DNA of 64,000 bases from the NCBI GenBank assembly GCA_033980235.1, contig CM067075.1:6516668-6580667 (forward strand), read 5' to 3'. Of the stretch, positions 11,366 through 22,629 are shown piece after piece. The stretch is from Diadema setosum (lineage: Eukaryota; Echinodermata; Echinoidea; Diadematoida; Diadematidae). Under the pieces are notes generated by a model that worked only from the letters and a program-made list of their open reading frames with translations, was not told where the DNA came from and did no database searches. Each line of letters begins with the position of its first letter. Position 1 is the stretch's first letter. A program made the translations under genes and the position numbers.

Positions 11366-13110
11366 TTATACTCTTACTATCCCTGTACACTTTCTATGTA
11401 TTCATCTGCGTATGAAGTTTATTCAGGGCAACTCATTCACGGCACTCACTGATACTCAAGCTGAATAATGATCTATCATGGAATCCTACCAGACACATGC
11501 AGTGTTACAAACGACAAAGACACACACGATAAATATAAGATATGACAGTAATGCATTTTCCAGGTATAAAGTTCTATGTAAACAGAGTGTATTTAGACAG
11601 ACGGTATCCATGACTGACTAGACTTCCTTTCCTCCTCTGCCTTTCTTTCTCTCATCTCATATTCTATGTACACTTTAAGACGGATGTGTGAGTGTTCGTG
11701 TGTGTGTGTGTGTGTGTGTGTGTGTACCAACAAATTCAGCAAGGTATATATCTTTGTTTTTGTTGAGTGATGAATTATGCACATGTGTTATTTCAATTCG
11801 GACTGATCTTGTGAATACATTGGTCCATCATGTGACACACACGCACACACTTGATCCTGACATAAACACGAGGGATAATTCAACTTGGGGATAAACGCGA
11901 GGGATCACCGAAGTGATGTAGCTTTTTGAGCATGTAACAAACGCAATCAGAAGGACACTGACCAGAAATGAACATAATTTATTAGTGGAAAAATGAGCAA
12001 AGAAAACGGGATTTCATCTTGATTCTACTAATGATTTATATTCATTTCTGGTCAGTTTCTTTCTGTTTGCGTTTATTTCTGAGCTAGATAAAATTATGTC
12101 GTCGGAAACTACAGCATTACGAATTCACCTAGATGTAAAGCAGGATAGTTATTATGTAATAAGGAAAAACGCAGACACATACACTTTATCTCATTCTGAC
12201 TCTAAAGGATAGTTGCTCTGAACCTCCCGATTACATTACTATACCATTATTTCTTTTCATAATGATAAAGTGTTGGATTTTGTTTCTCTAGTGTTAACGT
12301 TCACAAGCAAAGCAACATTTTTTTTTATAGCAATTGGCACAATTACAACAGACAGTCTGCCAAATGCCATATTGCCTTCTTCATTGAATATCACATCAAT
12401 CTTACATCACAATATTCAAAATGTTGGTTTTCTCCCTGAAATTCTAGTATAAGGCCCATGAGTCCGACACTAGGCAGTATCGATCGCGTCAGGTAGGCTT
12501 TTTTTTTTGCGTAGTGTCGGACTCATGGGACTTATTTGCCTATTGTCGGGCACATGGTGGTTATTTTTCTAGTGTCGAGCTGGTGGGCCTTTTTTGCGTA
12601 GTATCGAGTTTATGGACTGTATGACTTGTGGTCTGTATGACTCGTGGCAGTATGACTCTTGGACCATTTTTCAATGTCGAGCTCGTGGGCCATATGACTC
12701 GTGGGTTTCGGGCCCGTGAAATGATCCCTTTTCATCCACCTCTTCCTTTGACACGTTTCATCAGTAATACTGTTCCACAAGCTCGAAAACTTGACTCGGA
12801 CAAAACTCTGCTCAAATTTTGACTATGCCCATAATGCGATAATGATTAAAGCATGCAACCCAGTCCAACGTCAGAGGAATTGTATTCTAACTTACACGTT
12901 CAATTGACATTAACTAAAAAATCCACATTAATGCAAAGCAATCATTGCCAATATAGATTGATATTTGTGAAAAGATTTGCGATGATTTTCATTCCAACTT
13001 AAACCGTTTTTTTTAAGGTTTTCTCAGAAACTTTGAAAAACAAGTCATTTCTCTTCCTTTTTTATGTTCTAATGGTAACACTGCTTGCACGCCAAACGAA
13101 TGTTGCTTAC
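11366..13110. other. Remainder of TRPC intron 10, with two inverted-repeat elements
   Basis: No gene. Contents: a GT microsatellite (about 11698-11725); an imperfect hairpin of about 140 bp (11935-12075, GACCAGAAATGAA against TTCATTTCTGGTC); and a repeat at 12454-12730 that opens with an inverted pair around GAGTCCGACACTA and then repeats GTCGAGCT-GTGGGCC-type units. Confidence 0.6.
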
Positions 13111-13306
13111 CTCAACTCGAGAATAGGTGTTGCTCAACATGGCGATGAGGGCGTTCATCATTATGGTAATGGACAGCAGCAAGTAAACGCCGAAGAGAAA
13201 CAAACCCACGTCACGTGTCAACCACAGGTTGGATGGGAGCGCAAAATCGGACACGTTGGATTCACCGTAGAGGGCCCAGAAGAAGACGGCAATCGAGTGG
13301 CCTATA
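13111..13306 (-). CDS. TRPC-like channel, exon 10: pore and S6
   Basis: Residues 588-652. The pore helix and filter region read FFWALYGE (595-602), matching TRPC FFWSIFGL-type sequences but with Tyr-Gly-Glu where most family members have Phe-Gly-Leu. S6 (about 622-645) ends NALIAMLSNTY, the counterpart of NMLIAMMNNSY. The acceptor is TTTCAG before 13306 and the donor GTAAGC after 13111. The exon supplies one base to the codon split with exon 9 and ends in phase 0. Confidence 0.92.
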
Positions 13307-13371
13307 CTGAAATAGGCCAGGATGTGACGGTTAAGAATGAGTTATGAAAAAGTATGGTTATACTACAACTG

Positions 13372-13373
<2 letters not shown>

Positions 13374-13413
<40 letters not shown>

Positions 13414-13427
13414 TCTCTCTCTTTCTT

Positions 13428-13487
<60 letters not shown>
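13374..13487. repeat. Compound microsatellite (ACT)n-(CT)n-(TA)n
   Basis: Three simple repeats lie end to end next to the palindromic element at 13525. A second TA run at about 13806-13861 flanks that element on its other side. Confidence 0.95.
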
Positions 13488-13489
<2 letters not shown>

Positions 13490-13524
13490 GGTATTATTAT
13501 CCGCGTGTTGGAATAAGAGCATGA

Positions 13525-13802
13525 AGACGATGAAGACAAACAAGTTGACATAATGCATTAGAATCCAACTTCATTTATTTGTAAACCAAATTTTCGACCA
13601 AATTTGCGTGTTGGTTGCTAGCTCAAACTCTAAGCTAACAACCAGGCGCGTTTCTTTGTTATTATTATTATATTTCTGTGCTGAGCTTCAAATACAAATA
13701 TCACTGTTACCCTGAGGAAGATCCGTGCAAGGGTCGAAAATTTGGTTTACAAATAAATGAAGTTGGATTCTAATGCATTATGTCAACTTGTTTGTCTTCA
13801 TC

Positions 13803-13806
<4 letters not shown>
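13525..13806. repeat. Palindromic MITE with arms of about 73 bp
   Basis: The left arm starts GACGATGAAGACAAACAAG (13525) and the right arm ends with its inverse (13806). The two arms, including TTGACATAATGCATTAG and TTTGTAAACCAAATTTTCGACC, match almost perfectly, so the element is young or homogenised. It is flanked by TA repeats, so any target duplication is hidden. The loop carries CTGAGGA...GAAA, discussed in the findings. Confidence 0.88.
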
Positions 13807-13864
<58 letters not shown>

Positions 13865-14082
13865 CTAACTTCAGCACGCCTACCTCCACCCATCATCACT
13901 AAATGTTTCCCGCAACCGGTTGCCAACTGATTGCCGGCTTGCAACCAGCCCAAATGTGAATATTGTACAACACATCTCTTGATAAAGGGCAGGGCCCGAA
14001 AGCTTGAGAATAAAAATCAAACTGTGAGCATTCAAGCTACGTCTATCGTCTCATCCTCTCCCTCACCTATATAGAATAACCT

Positions 14083-14350
14083 GAAGCGACGAGAAGTTTA
14101 AGATCGCGATCTTTAAGATCTCGAAGTTTTGCCAGTGTGACCGCAAACTTCCCGCGAAACTTCTGGCAAAACTTCTCGATCTGTTTGCGGGCGGTGTCTC
14201 CGAAGCGCGAGACCATTGTCATGTACAGATGTGCATTGTTACGTCACAATCACTAGCCATCGGACGGCGCACTCTTTCTTGTGCGCGTACGAATGGCCCA
14301 AACTTCGCGATCTTAAACTTCTCGATCTTTTGCCAGTCTGACCGCGCCTA
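14083..14350. repeat. GC-rich inverted-repeat element
   Basis: GAGAAGTTTAAGATCGCGATC near 14094 and TTTTGCCAGTGTGACCGC near 14127 return inverted or near-inverted at 14304-14346 (CGCGATCTTAAACTTCTCGATC, TTTTGCCAGTCTGACCGC). Interior copies of AAACTTC-type words suggest repeated internal duplication. No ORF. Confidence 0.6.
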
Positions 14351-15242
14351 ATAATAATGTTTTGAACAAAAATATGATAGAGCATTGTGGCAATAGAGAG
14401 ATACAGACCCACATTGGTCATAGCACATCTTCACCCATCTGCTTTATTAATCTCAACTGCTTTCTGCCGGTAACAATAATGTTTGGAAAGCATTAAATGA
14501 CAGGTTTGAATCCAACTGGTTCCTCTTTTTCCGACATGTTTGTTAAAATGTAGATCAGCATTTGCGATCTTACAAATATATTTGTACAATGGGAGACAAC
14601 TGATAAAAATCTGTCCTATCACAGCAATGTTTGTTCGTTTGTTTGTTTGTTTTATTTCCGTATAAAAAAATTAGCATACTCCATAGAGTAAGAATTAATG
14701 TTTTACATAAAAGTCATGAAAAAAAAAACATACGGAGGATACTTTAGCCCATTTTCAAGTATAGTGACAATGAATGTCACTTTTGGTCTTCCATCATGTC
14801 CATGGGGCCCTGTAATATTGTCTGTTGTACTTAAATGGTAATGGCGATGTCTTATCAAAATGACCGTGTCTTATCAAATGAATTGAATTAAATTACTTCA
14901 GCCGCTTTTCTTTTTTTTTTCTTTTTTTTTTTTGGGGGGGGGATAATATATATTGCTACTATAATATTGGTCTTTATCTTTTAGTGATCGTGAATTCTGT
15001 AATCTCATTGGTCAATCACATTCAGACCAACCACTGAATATTTTCCGTATTCCTTGATATGACGTCATGATATTCCAGGTTACACAGCAAAGACGCTTAA
15101 AGTGAAAACATAATTTTGGTAGGGATTTGAGAACCCGTCTGGCACCATAACATATTTGCTTGCAATAGGCCTACATCGAAAGAGTCTACAAAGAAACTTA
15201 TCTGGCTGACGCGATTTGCCAGGATGATGAGTCGTTTTGGAG

Positions 15243-15740
15243 TACAGTCAAACCTGTCTATAGCGGCCACCCAAGGGAGACGGAAAAAGTGGCCGTTATA
15301 GACAGGTGGCCGCTATAGACAGGTAAATACATGTACATGTATCATCGTTGTATCCTTACATGTACATGTACAGTGTATGTGTGTACGTATGCATACACCG
15401 TGTTTCATGCATTTAACCATGCCGGTGTATTATGATATTGTTGCACAGTAGCATGTTTATTGTCGTGAAGAATCGTGCATTATTATGACTGAATGAGGGA
15501 TGAATGCAGAAAAATACGCTGAATTATCGGCTTGGCTACGGCTCCATTGGGTTTTTGGCCGCTATAGACAGGTTAATATCTCCCGCGGGAAACAAAATTT
15601 GTGGCCGCTGGCCGCGTTAGAGAGGTGGCCGCTATACACAGGGTCTTTAACAGGGCTTTTCTCTCGGGGGGATTTTGCAGTGGCCGCTATAAACAGGTGG
15701 CCGCTATAGACAGGTGGCCGCTAAGGCAGGTTTGACTGTA
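15243..15740. repeat. MITE of the TACAGTCAAACCTG family, copy 1
   Basis: Bounded by TACAGTCAAACCTGTCT and the inverse ending CAGGTTTGACTGTA. The unit GTGGCCGCTATAGACAGGT and variants recur at least seven times inside, near both ends. It has no coding capacity. Related copies are at 18737-20702 (split by a LINE) and 49131-49285. Confidence 0.85.
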
Positions 15741-15771
15741 TTTTGAGAAAAATAATAAAAGTCGGAAAACC

Positions 15772-15904
15772 GACCGCGCGCTGTCTTTTGTAAGACAGCG
15801 CGCGGTCCTCAAGCGTATTGCGCACATCACCTGAGACTACTCAAAGACACTTGATAAACAACAACAACAACTTCAAAGACAGTGCGTCTCAGGTGATGTG
15901 CGTC
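15772..15904. repeat. Two adjacent GC-rich hairpins
   Basis: A near-perfect hairpin (15772-15807) has arms GACCGCGCGCTGTCTT and the inverse with a 3-4 base loop. A second pair, GCGCACATCACCTGAGAC at about 15819 and its inverse at about 15885-15904, encloses an AAC microsatellite. Confidence 0.75.
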
Positions 15905-16101
15905 TTGTCTTTGCCTGAGACGCGCTGTCTTACAGCTAGCTGCGCGTACTGCGTGCGTGTACGATGCGCGCATACAGTAATCAGCTCGCGAGACGTAAGT
16001 CAACATGGCTGACAGCCGGCGATTTCAACATCATTCACGAGACGAAATCAGCGAGAAGAAGGTTAGCACTTACACTTAAAAAGATAAAATCGTTACCCCT
16101 T

Positions 16102-16238
16102 GCTTGTTCTTACGAAATACGGGCAAATATCTACGGTCTGGTGCTATGACAGGCAAATATCTACGGTCTGGTGCCATATTCCATTCATGGAATATGGCAC
16201 CAGACCGTAGATATTTGCCCGTATTTCGTAAACAAGCA
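16102..16238. repeat. Long hairpin with a duplicated arm segment
   Basis: GCTTGTTCTTACGAAATACG...ATCTACGGTCTGGTGC is followed by a second copy of GGCAAATATCTACGGTCTGG, and then by one inverted copy ending in GTATTTCGTAAACAAGC. The tip is ATATTCCATTCATGGAATAT. The left arm has one extra ~37-bp copy that would bulge out. Confidence 0.85.
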
Positions 16239-16412
16239 GGGTGTATAAATTGCAAAACTTGGGTCACGGGGGACGTTTTGGGTGAACCATTTGAACCCAT
16301 GATTCCTACACTAGGACTCACCGAGCCTAGACCACAGTGTCATATATAGTGCCGCGAGGAGAGAAGAGAGTATAAGCAGAGAAAAAAAAAATCAGAGAAC
16401 CTGCGTGCTCAC

Positions 16413-16653
16413 TTGTCAAATGAGGCCGACTCGCACGCGGTTTTGTTGAGCTCGCACATCGACCAATACTCCGTGGACACGGCGGCGTAAAGCTGGGTGA
16501 AACCCAGGCCAAACGCCCCAAGCACGATGGCGAAGAGACAGGTGAAGCGAAGCATGTCCGACATGATGGCCGCGAAGGAGATCAGCACCGGACCAACGAA
16601 CTCGAATGAGACGATTGGGTGGAGGAGGCGAAGGCATGAGAAGATGTTGGCCA
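16413..16653 (-). CDS. TRPC-like channel, exon 9: end of S4, S4-S5 linker and S5
   Basis: Residues 508-586. It begins ANIFSCLRLLHPI, the S4 continuation, then FVGPVLISFAAIMSDMLRF, matching the TRPC linker LGPLQISLGRMVxDIxKF, and then a hydrophobic S5 (CLFAIVLGAFGLGFTQLY). The acceptor is TTGAAG before 16653 and the donor GTGAGC after 16413. It takes two bases of a split Val codon from exon 8 and leaves two bases of a split Asn codon for exon 10. Confidence 0.93.
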
Positions 16654-18509
16654 CTTCAAGGAAGAAAGAAAAGAAAACATAAAGTTCTGTGATTTGCTCG
16701 ACAGCACAAGTTTACTTCAAAGAAAAAAAAAAATCGGGTCTCCAGTTCCCAATCGTTAGCTTCGATGTGGCAAATTTGTGACTGAATAGATAGCCGTTTA
16801 TCACTTATTTTCATTGTAATCATCATTTCCAGTGCTTTTATTTCGGACTGAACTGACTGTTTATTTATATCTCTTATTGCCAAGTTGACGTTTCTAGTAC
16901 CTCTAAAACCATCATAATTTTTAACGCATATTAACGATTCTTGCGTCGAGATTTTTGTATTGCTACTGATTGACAAATTACAATTCATCGACGTACATGC
17001 ATGCTGATTATTGAGTGTTTGCGTATAGCCATGATACAAATCACTGGCCATACATATTCGAGTGGGATTCGAACCCATGACCTCCTCATTGCTTTGTAGA
17101 CAGGCGTCGTATCTACTAGACTACCAAGCTTCCCCATGGATACACAATGATTGTCGCCGCGGTGGGTAACATCATTCATATTCAAATTAAAGAAGGTTGT
17201 ATCGAGTTGTTTTTAAAGCAAGGGATTAACTCATTGCCCTCCATCGGTTTCATTTTAATGAATATCCTTGCCATTTTTTAGTTCTCATCGTGTTTGAGGG
17301 AAATTCAGGACCAGTTAAAAGTTAGTGTGAAAAAAAAGTAAAATATGACAAGTACATAAGTTCAAATTTTGTCAAATGGATTAAAAGTAAGGAAGTTATG
17401 ATATCATAAATTTCTTTAGATTTTGCAAAAAGGAGTACATGAACAGTTCATATGAATAATGATGATACATCACCTCACAACTTTCCATTGATCGTGGACA
17501 CACACACACACACACACAATGAAATAATGAAAATTCAGGAGTTTTTTGTTTGTTTGTTGTTGTTTTTTACTGCTGCAAAAGTGTAAAACATTGTGTTTTC
17601 CTGGTTGGAAAATAAAATAATGATCAGTCGTAATCAATATTTTAGACTTGCGAGTATAAAATGCATTTAAACAAATAATTGGAAATTTCACATTTTTATG
17701 CGCAAACTATATTGTAAGTTGTATAGGGATGACGTTCGGATGACATCATCAATTCACTTTTTGCCTATTCATAATAAATTTACTGATCAAGAACTATTTG
17801 GTGAATATTAGTGAAACTTCCCAATTTCATAACTTCCTCAACTTTCATCCGACTTTGATCAAAATTAAATGTTTGTCGTCGTGCCTAGAATAACTTACTC
17901 CGTCTTTTCATACTATCTCTCAACTGGTCTGGAATTTGTCTTAGTTACAGAGATAATTAGTCGTAATTGGTCGTATAAATACTGGGTTCACGCTCATAAC
18001 CGCTTTCACACCCAATTTTTTTTTTCCTCATTTCATCTTATTTCCCTATCGAAATAATACATAATCACTACAAGTCACCAGTGACCACTTGTAAAAGCAG
18101 GTGAAATGGCGTGTTGGGATAGAACATTGAAGTACATGCAGATGCGTTCAATAAATATCAAACAATAGTCACGCTGATAGTATGATATATAACACGGCAC
18201 GACATTGGCGGTGGGCTGGTGGCCCGGGCCAGTAAAAAAAAAAAAAAAAAAAAAAAAAAATGATTTGGTGGACCGATCGGCTAATTTTATGGTTCAAAGG
18301 GATTGTTACTTTTGTTGCTATTTCGAGCCACTATATATCATTTCGGACCACCAGACACAAGGTCAATGTCGAGCTCTGTAATATGAATATATGTACGTAT
18401 ATACACACCTGCACATACATAAACATAGAAATATGGACAGATATACAAATATATTGATCTTCGTAAAATAACGCAAACTGAAGCAGCACGAAGTTGACGA
18501 CGTGCTCAC
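16654..18509. other. TRPC intron 8
   Basis: It contains the tRNA-derived sequence (17057-17134) and a diverged inverted-repeat element at about 17230-17870 resembling the family at 21788-22408 (shared CATAACTTCCT-type and CCTCACAACTT-type words). It also has a degenerate GGTGGCCC-type repeat next to a 24-A run (about 18195-18260). No coding signal other than shadows. Confidence 0.55.
17057..17134 (-). pseudogene. tRNA-derived SINE head or tRNA pseudogene
   Basis: On the minus strand an A-box-like TGGTAGTCTAGTAGA (17126-17112) is followed about 37 bases later by a perfect B box, GGTTCGAATCCC (17075-17064). The 5' acceptor strand GGGGAAG has no matching 3' strand (CTCGAAT follows), so a functional tRNA is unlikely. 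RNA polymerase III promoter elements in this arrangement usually mark a tRNA-derived SINE. Confidence 0.6.
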
Positions 18510-18642
18510 CAGCGAAGCAGATCTCGGCGACCAGCTGTGGGTCAAACGTGCGCCAGGCTATGCGGGTGACTTCATACTTGGTGTAGGTGAGTTTCACCGG
18601 CAGAGAGACACGGCTTGTCTGCATGGAGACGACCGTGTCGTT
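18510..18642 (-). CDS. TRPC-like channel, exon 8: S3-S4 loop and start of S4
   Basis: Residues 463-506 and the first base of codon 507. It encodes a loop and then WRTFDPQLVAEICFA, the counterpart of TRPC WDPxDPxLIAEGLFA before S4. Two AGs are possible; CTTCCAG before 18642 is chosen because it keeps phase 0 with exon 7, while the AG seven bases earlier does not. The donor is GTGAGC after 18510. The split codon with exon 9 gives FAVANIF, as expected for S4. Confidence 0.9.
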
Positions 18643-18736
18643 CTGGAAGCTATGATAGATGTAAAAAAAAAGAAAGAAATATTATGTATGTATGTATACA
18701 TATGCAGTGTATATACATACTGGGGATATACAAAAT

Positions 18737-20702
18737 TGGTGGCCACTGGCCGTGTTGGACAGGTGGCCTCTACGCACAGTAGGCCTACTTGGTCTTTAGC
18801 ATGGCTGTTCGGGTGGGGGGGGGGGGGGTATTCTAGTGGCCATATATTCTACGATTCTACGATATTATACTCCACAAGTTATCACATTACGGAATACGTG
18901 GGAAGGTCTTGGAGTGGTTCAAGAGTTATTTAGGAAATAGAAGACAATTGCTACAATTAAAGACAATTATTCAGTAATAAGTGAATACTAGTGACTTTTG
19001 GCGTTCCACAAGGAAGTTTATAAGGGCCACTACTATTTATTGCTTCTATTAATGATTTCTGTCAGGCATCCGATGTACTGTCCTTTATCCATTTTGCTGA
19101 CGATACCAGTTATTTTTTGCCCAAAATGATGTTAATTTTCTTGTTCAAAAAGTCAATACTGAATTACAAAAAGTGAATAATTGGGTAAAAGCCAATAAAT
19201 TATCGTTTAATGCCCAAAAAAAGAAATATATGATTTTTAGTAATACTGTTGACATTTTGAGTACAGCTATAGTTTTGAATGATTTTCATTTAGAACGAGT
19301 TTCACATTTTATATTCCTTGGAATTATTTTTTACGACAAACTTTCCTGGAAGTTACATATTGATTGTATATCAAACACAATCTCTCGTAATATAGGTGTT
19401 ATAAATAGAATGAAATTGTATATCCCACAAAATTCATTATGCTTATGTTGCATTCGTCATTGATATTGCCTTATCTTAATTATGGTGTTTTAGTTTGGGG
19501 CAACACTCACCAGAACCTACTGGATAGAGTGTTCCTTCTACAAAAGAAAGCTCTCCGTGTCATCAGTTATCCTTTCATACCCTCCCACTCAAATATTTTT
19601 TTTTTTTGCCGCTAATAAGCTGCTAAAAATTAAAGATTTGTATCTATTTAATTTGGGGCAATTTATGTATACGTACAGCAACAACTCACTCCCCTCCATT
19701 TTCGATTCTATGTTTCAAAGAAATCAATCATTCCGTGACTATCCCACTCGACGTTCCAATGAATTTCACTTACCTCTTCTACGAACAATTCTTGCTAAGA
19801 ACACACTGATCTATTCTGGCCCAACTTATTGGAATTTTCTGAATAATGACATAAAAAATGCACCCTCTATGTTTTCATTTAAAAGGAGATTAAAGTCTTT
19901 TTTATTGCAATGTTATGTTCCTACAGAATTGAGTCAGCCTGTTGGCTCATTTTAATCTCTTTTCGAAAAATTTTGATTACCAATAATATACTGTCACATA
20001 TTTTCTCGTCCCTGTTGTCCTGTGACACTTACAGATTAGATTCGATTCTACTTGTATTACTTCCGCATCTATTTCTCTCTATTTTCCCATATTTCCGTAT
20101 CCTTTCCACGCATCCCATTATTTTTTCGATATAGTTCTGTCGAGGATCGCTGGATCTGTTTTGCCTTTCTGTCCGTTGTATTGTCTTCCTATTATGTCAG
20201 TCTTGTCTCGTTCTGTCTTGTATTTAAGTCCCTCTTTATAAGTTTTGTCGTCCCAGTCTCGTTTAATGTTCATTCGCCTGTGTATGTGTGTCTGTTTGTT
20301 ACTCTGTCTTCTTATTGGGCTTCCAGACTTTTTTTATCTGACTTTTTTCCCAATCTTTTTTTTCCCTTTTTGCATCAGTTCATTTTCTATTGACATTCTA
20401 CAAGCATTGCCTTTTTAGTGGGTTCCCCCATTTTTCGTTATTTTGTGTAATGTTACATCGTCTATATCACTTCAGTAAATTTTCATTACAACATATTTGT
20501 TACCCCAAGGTTCCACAATTATGTTTTCTCAATTTACTTTGTTTTGATTATATGCAACCTTATTCTCTGTTACCAAAGAAAGTGAAATGTTTATGGTTTT
20601 TTTTTCGAAAAATGAAATAAAGTTTGAATTGAATTGAACTGAATGGAATATACGGCAACAAGCCGCTAAAGACATTTGTCTGCCATAGCAAGTTTGACTG
20701 TA
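18737..20702. repeat. MITE of the TACAGTCAAACCTG family, copy 2, split by a LINE
   Basis: The left part (about 18737-18845) carries GTGGCCACTGGCC and GGACAGGTGGCCTCTA-type units. The right part (about 20648-20702) carries CGGCAACAAGCCGCTAAAGAC and ends GCAAGTTTGACTGTA. The LINE lies between, so the MITE is older than the LINE insertion. The extreme left terminus is not recognisable. Confidence 0.65.
18846..20647 (+). mobile_element. 5'-truncated LINE (Jockey/CR1-like) with decayed reverse transcriptase
   Basis: Plus-strand reverse-transcriptase motifs appear in order: YGIRGKVLEWFKSYLGNR near 18885, GVPQGSL near 18997, FADDTSYF (catalytic Asp pair) near 19095, then NNWVKANKLSFNAQK near 19180. 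After RT, the region reading SNEFHLPLLRT...LIYSGPTYWNFL resembles the C-terminal conserved segment of Jockey/CR1-type pol. Stops and frame changes interrupt it. The 3' end has AATAAA followed by a short TTGAA-type repeat. It lies in TRPC intron 7 in antisense to the channel. Confidence 0.85.
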
Positions 20703-21787
20703 TGATTTATAGGCCGACATAGGTAGGCCTACAACATCAGTGTTGTGACGTCACTTCTGTATCTATAAGAAAATGTATGAATTGCTCAACTTGCTTAATT
20801 GCATCACATGATCATTCCAAAATAATGGAAAGGTTCTGATTCTTAATAATTAGATAATACATTATCAAAACATGACATTATAGGACTACTGTCTTAGAAG
20901 CCATTGTAACTATTCTAACATGTACCACGGTCGTTATAGTCAGAAACGAGGGGAATATGATTAATCGGCTGTAGAATAAGAAACATGACATTGTACGGGA
21001 CAGTAGAATGCTGTTAACTCAAATACAAACTGTGGTTTCAAAATGTGAAACATTTGATATTTGAAGCATGTGTATGTAAACCTACGTTATACGCCTTCAG
21101 TTTTATACTCGTGGATAAATCTATAGCGGTACGCATGTTTTTGATCACTGTCTTCTTTGTGACGACATAATATCAGAGTGTATTTGAACCTGTCACACTT
21201 TCTATGAAATGGAAACTTTTCTGGATGACTCAAATAATACTCACGTGTACCATATCATGTTGGTGGACTGAAAGATAATGAGGGTAAAAAAGTGAAATTA
21301 GAGTATTATCATGATTGTGAGATCATGGACACATCTAAGTGAGAAAATTGTAAAGATTTATTTCTTCTTTGGTTTAAAAAAAAAGAAGAAACAAAATTTT
21401 GACAACCTTTCGATGGCAATCCACTAAACACTATACTAAAGTTCGTCGATTAGTGCTACTTTGGGGAAAATGATGATTCATTTCAACTATTATAAGCTTG
21501 ATATACCATAACTTTCAACATTAAGCTTAAGACGTAACAATTCACATAAGGACGATAATAATTTTTACTTTCTCGCAGACATGATGATCATGTTCTAATA
21601 TTCCTGAAATGCTCTAGTCTTCTATTGGGGGAAAACATACAGACAAATACGAAGAGGCTGAAAACAGATTAAACCCTTTCATGTTTCATGTTTTCTTAAT
21701 TGAACGGAAATAGCGCGATTCTCTAAGAATCTGCAGCTTGCCGGTGTGGTATTCGACTACATACAGGTCGACATATCCGGAGTCCCG
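20703..21787. other. Unannotated part of TRPC intron 7
   Basis: AT-rich sequence without coding signal, tRNA or recognisable repeat structure. Confidence 0.5.
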
Positions 21788-22408
21788 TTAAAGGGGAAAT
21801 CCAGTCCAATTATAAGATAGTCTGATAAGAAAGAGTGAAATATTTTGAGTTCAACGGTAAAATTTTGATAGAGAAATCAGATGAAAAATAAGGAAGCTAT
21901 GATATTTTGAAGTTTCGCTATTTTTTTTTTTTTTTTGGGGGGGGGGGAGGGGACAGTTCTTGCACAAATGGCAAAGTGAGCATGTCATCCCCTCACAACT
22001 TACCATATAGTTTGTACATAAAATTTTGAAATTTCCAGTTTTTTATTCAAATGCAATTATGCCCGAGGCTCAAATCCTCGTATATCTAACTGATCACTAT
22101 TCTGAAGTTATTCAAACAGGAATAACATCATGTTTCTGGCTTCAATGACAGAAATATTGAATTTTCGTCATTTTTTTTTGTACACTACCAAATGGAAAAT
22201 TGTGAGGGTATGACATGGTTAGCTCACTCATTTGCATATTCATAATGTATTATCCACTGTACAAGAACTGTTTTGCAGAAATTAGCAAAACTTCAAAATA
22301 TAACTTCCTTATTTTTCATCTGATTTCAGTCAAATTTTTACCGTTAAACTCGTAAGATTTTACTCTTTTTTTTATCAGACTAACTTATATTTGGACTGGA
22401 TTTCCCCT
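21788..22408. repeat. Large inverted-repeat MITE beginning TTAAAGGGG
   Basis: The left end AAAGGGGAAATCCAGTCCAA is matched inverted by GGACTGGATTTCCCCT ending at 22408. Arms of about 150-200 bp are recognisable as diverged inverses, for example AACGGTAAAATTTTGA with CAAATTTTTACCGTT, and AAAATAAGGAAG with CTTCCTTATTTT. A T16-G11 junction lies in the left arm. The right end lacks the TTAA seen at the left. Confidence 0.8.
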
Positions 22409-22492
22409 GATCCTTAGAATTGTGCTATCCATTGACGGCCACCACAGGGTGAGATATGACTTAAACACGTTGAATGCTGAACTAATACATAC

Positions 22493-22629
22493 GCAGTAAA
22501 TGCTGAAAGTGGTGAGGATGTAAATCCAATAGAGGGCAATAGATCCTACGTCCAGTAAATGCCACTTGAAGAAGAAGTATTTCTTGAATCCCTTGTAATA
22601 TATCTTAGTGACATGGTGCCAGGTCAGTC
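22493..22629 (-). CDS. TRPC-like channel, exon 7: end of S2 and S3
   Basis: Residues 418-462. It reads LTWHHVTKIYYKG then YFFFKWHLLDVGSIALYW, equivalent to the TRPC S2-S3 linker and the W-N-x-x-D start of S3. The acceptor is TCATCAG before 22629 and the donor GTATGT after 22493. It completes a Gly codon split with exon 6 and ends in phase 0. The exon is too short to appear as a long ORF. Confidence 0.88.

Noticed and set aside
19910..20393. Frames rich in Phe, Leu and Ser after the LINE RT domain
   Set aside because: They look like T-rich LINE 3' sequence without membrane-protein features or conserved motifs.
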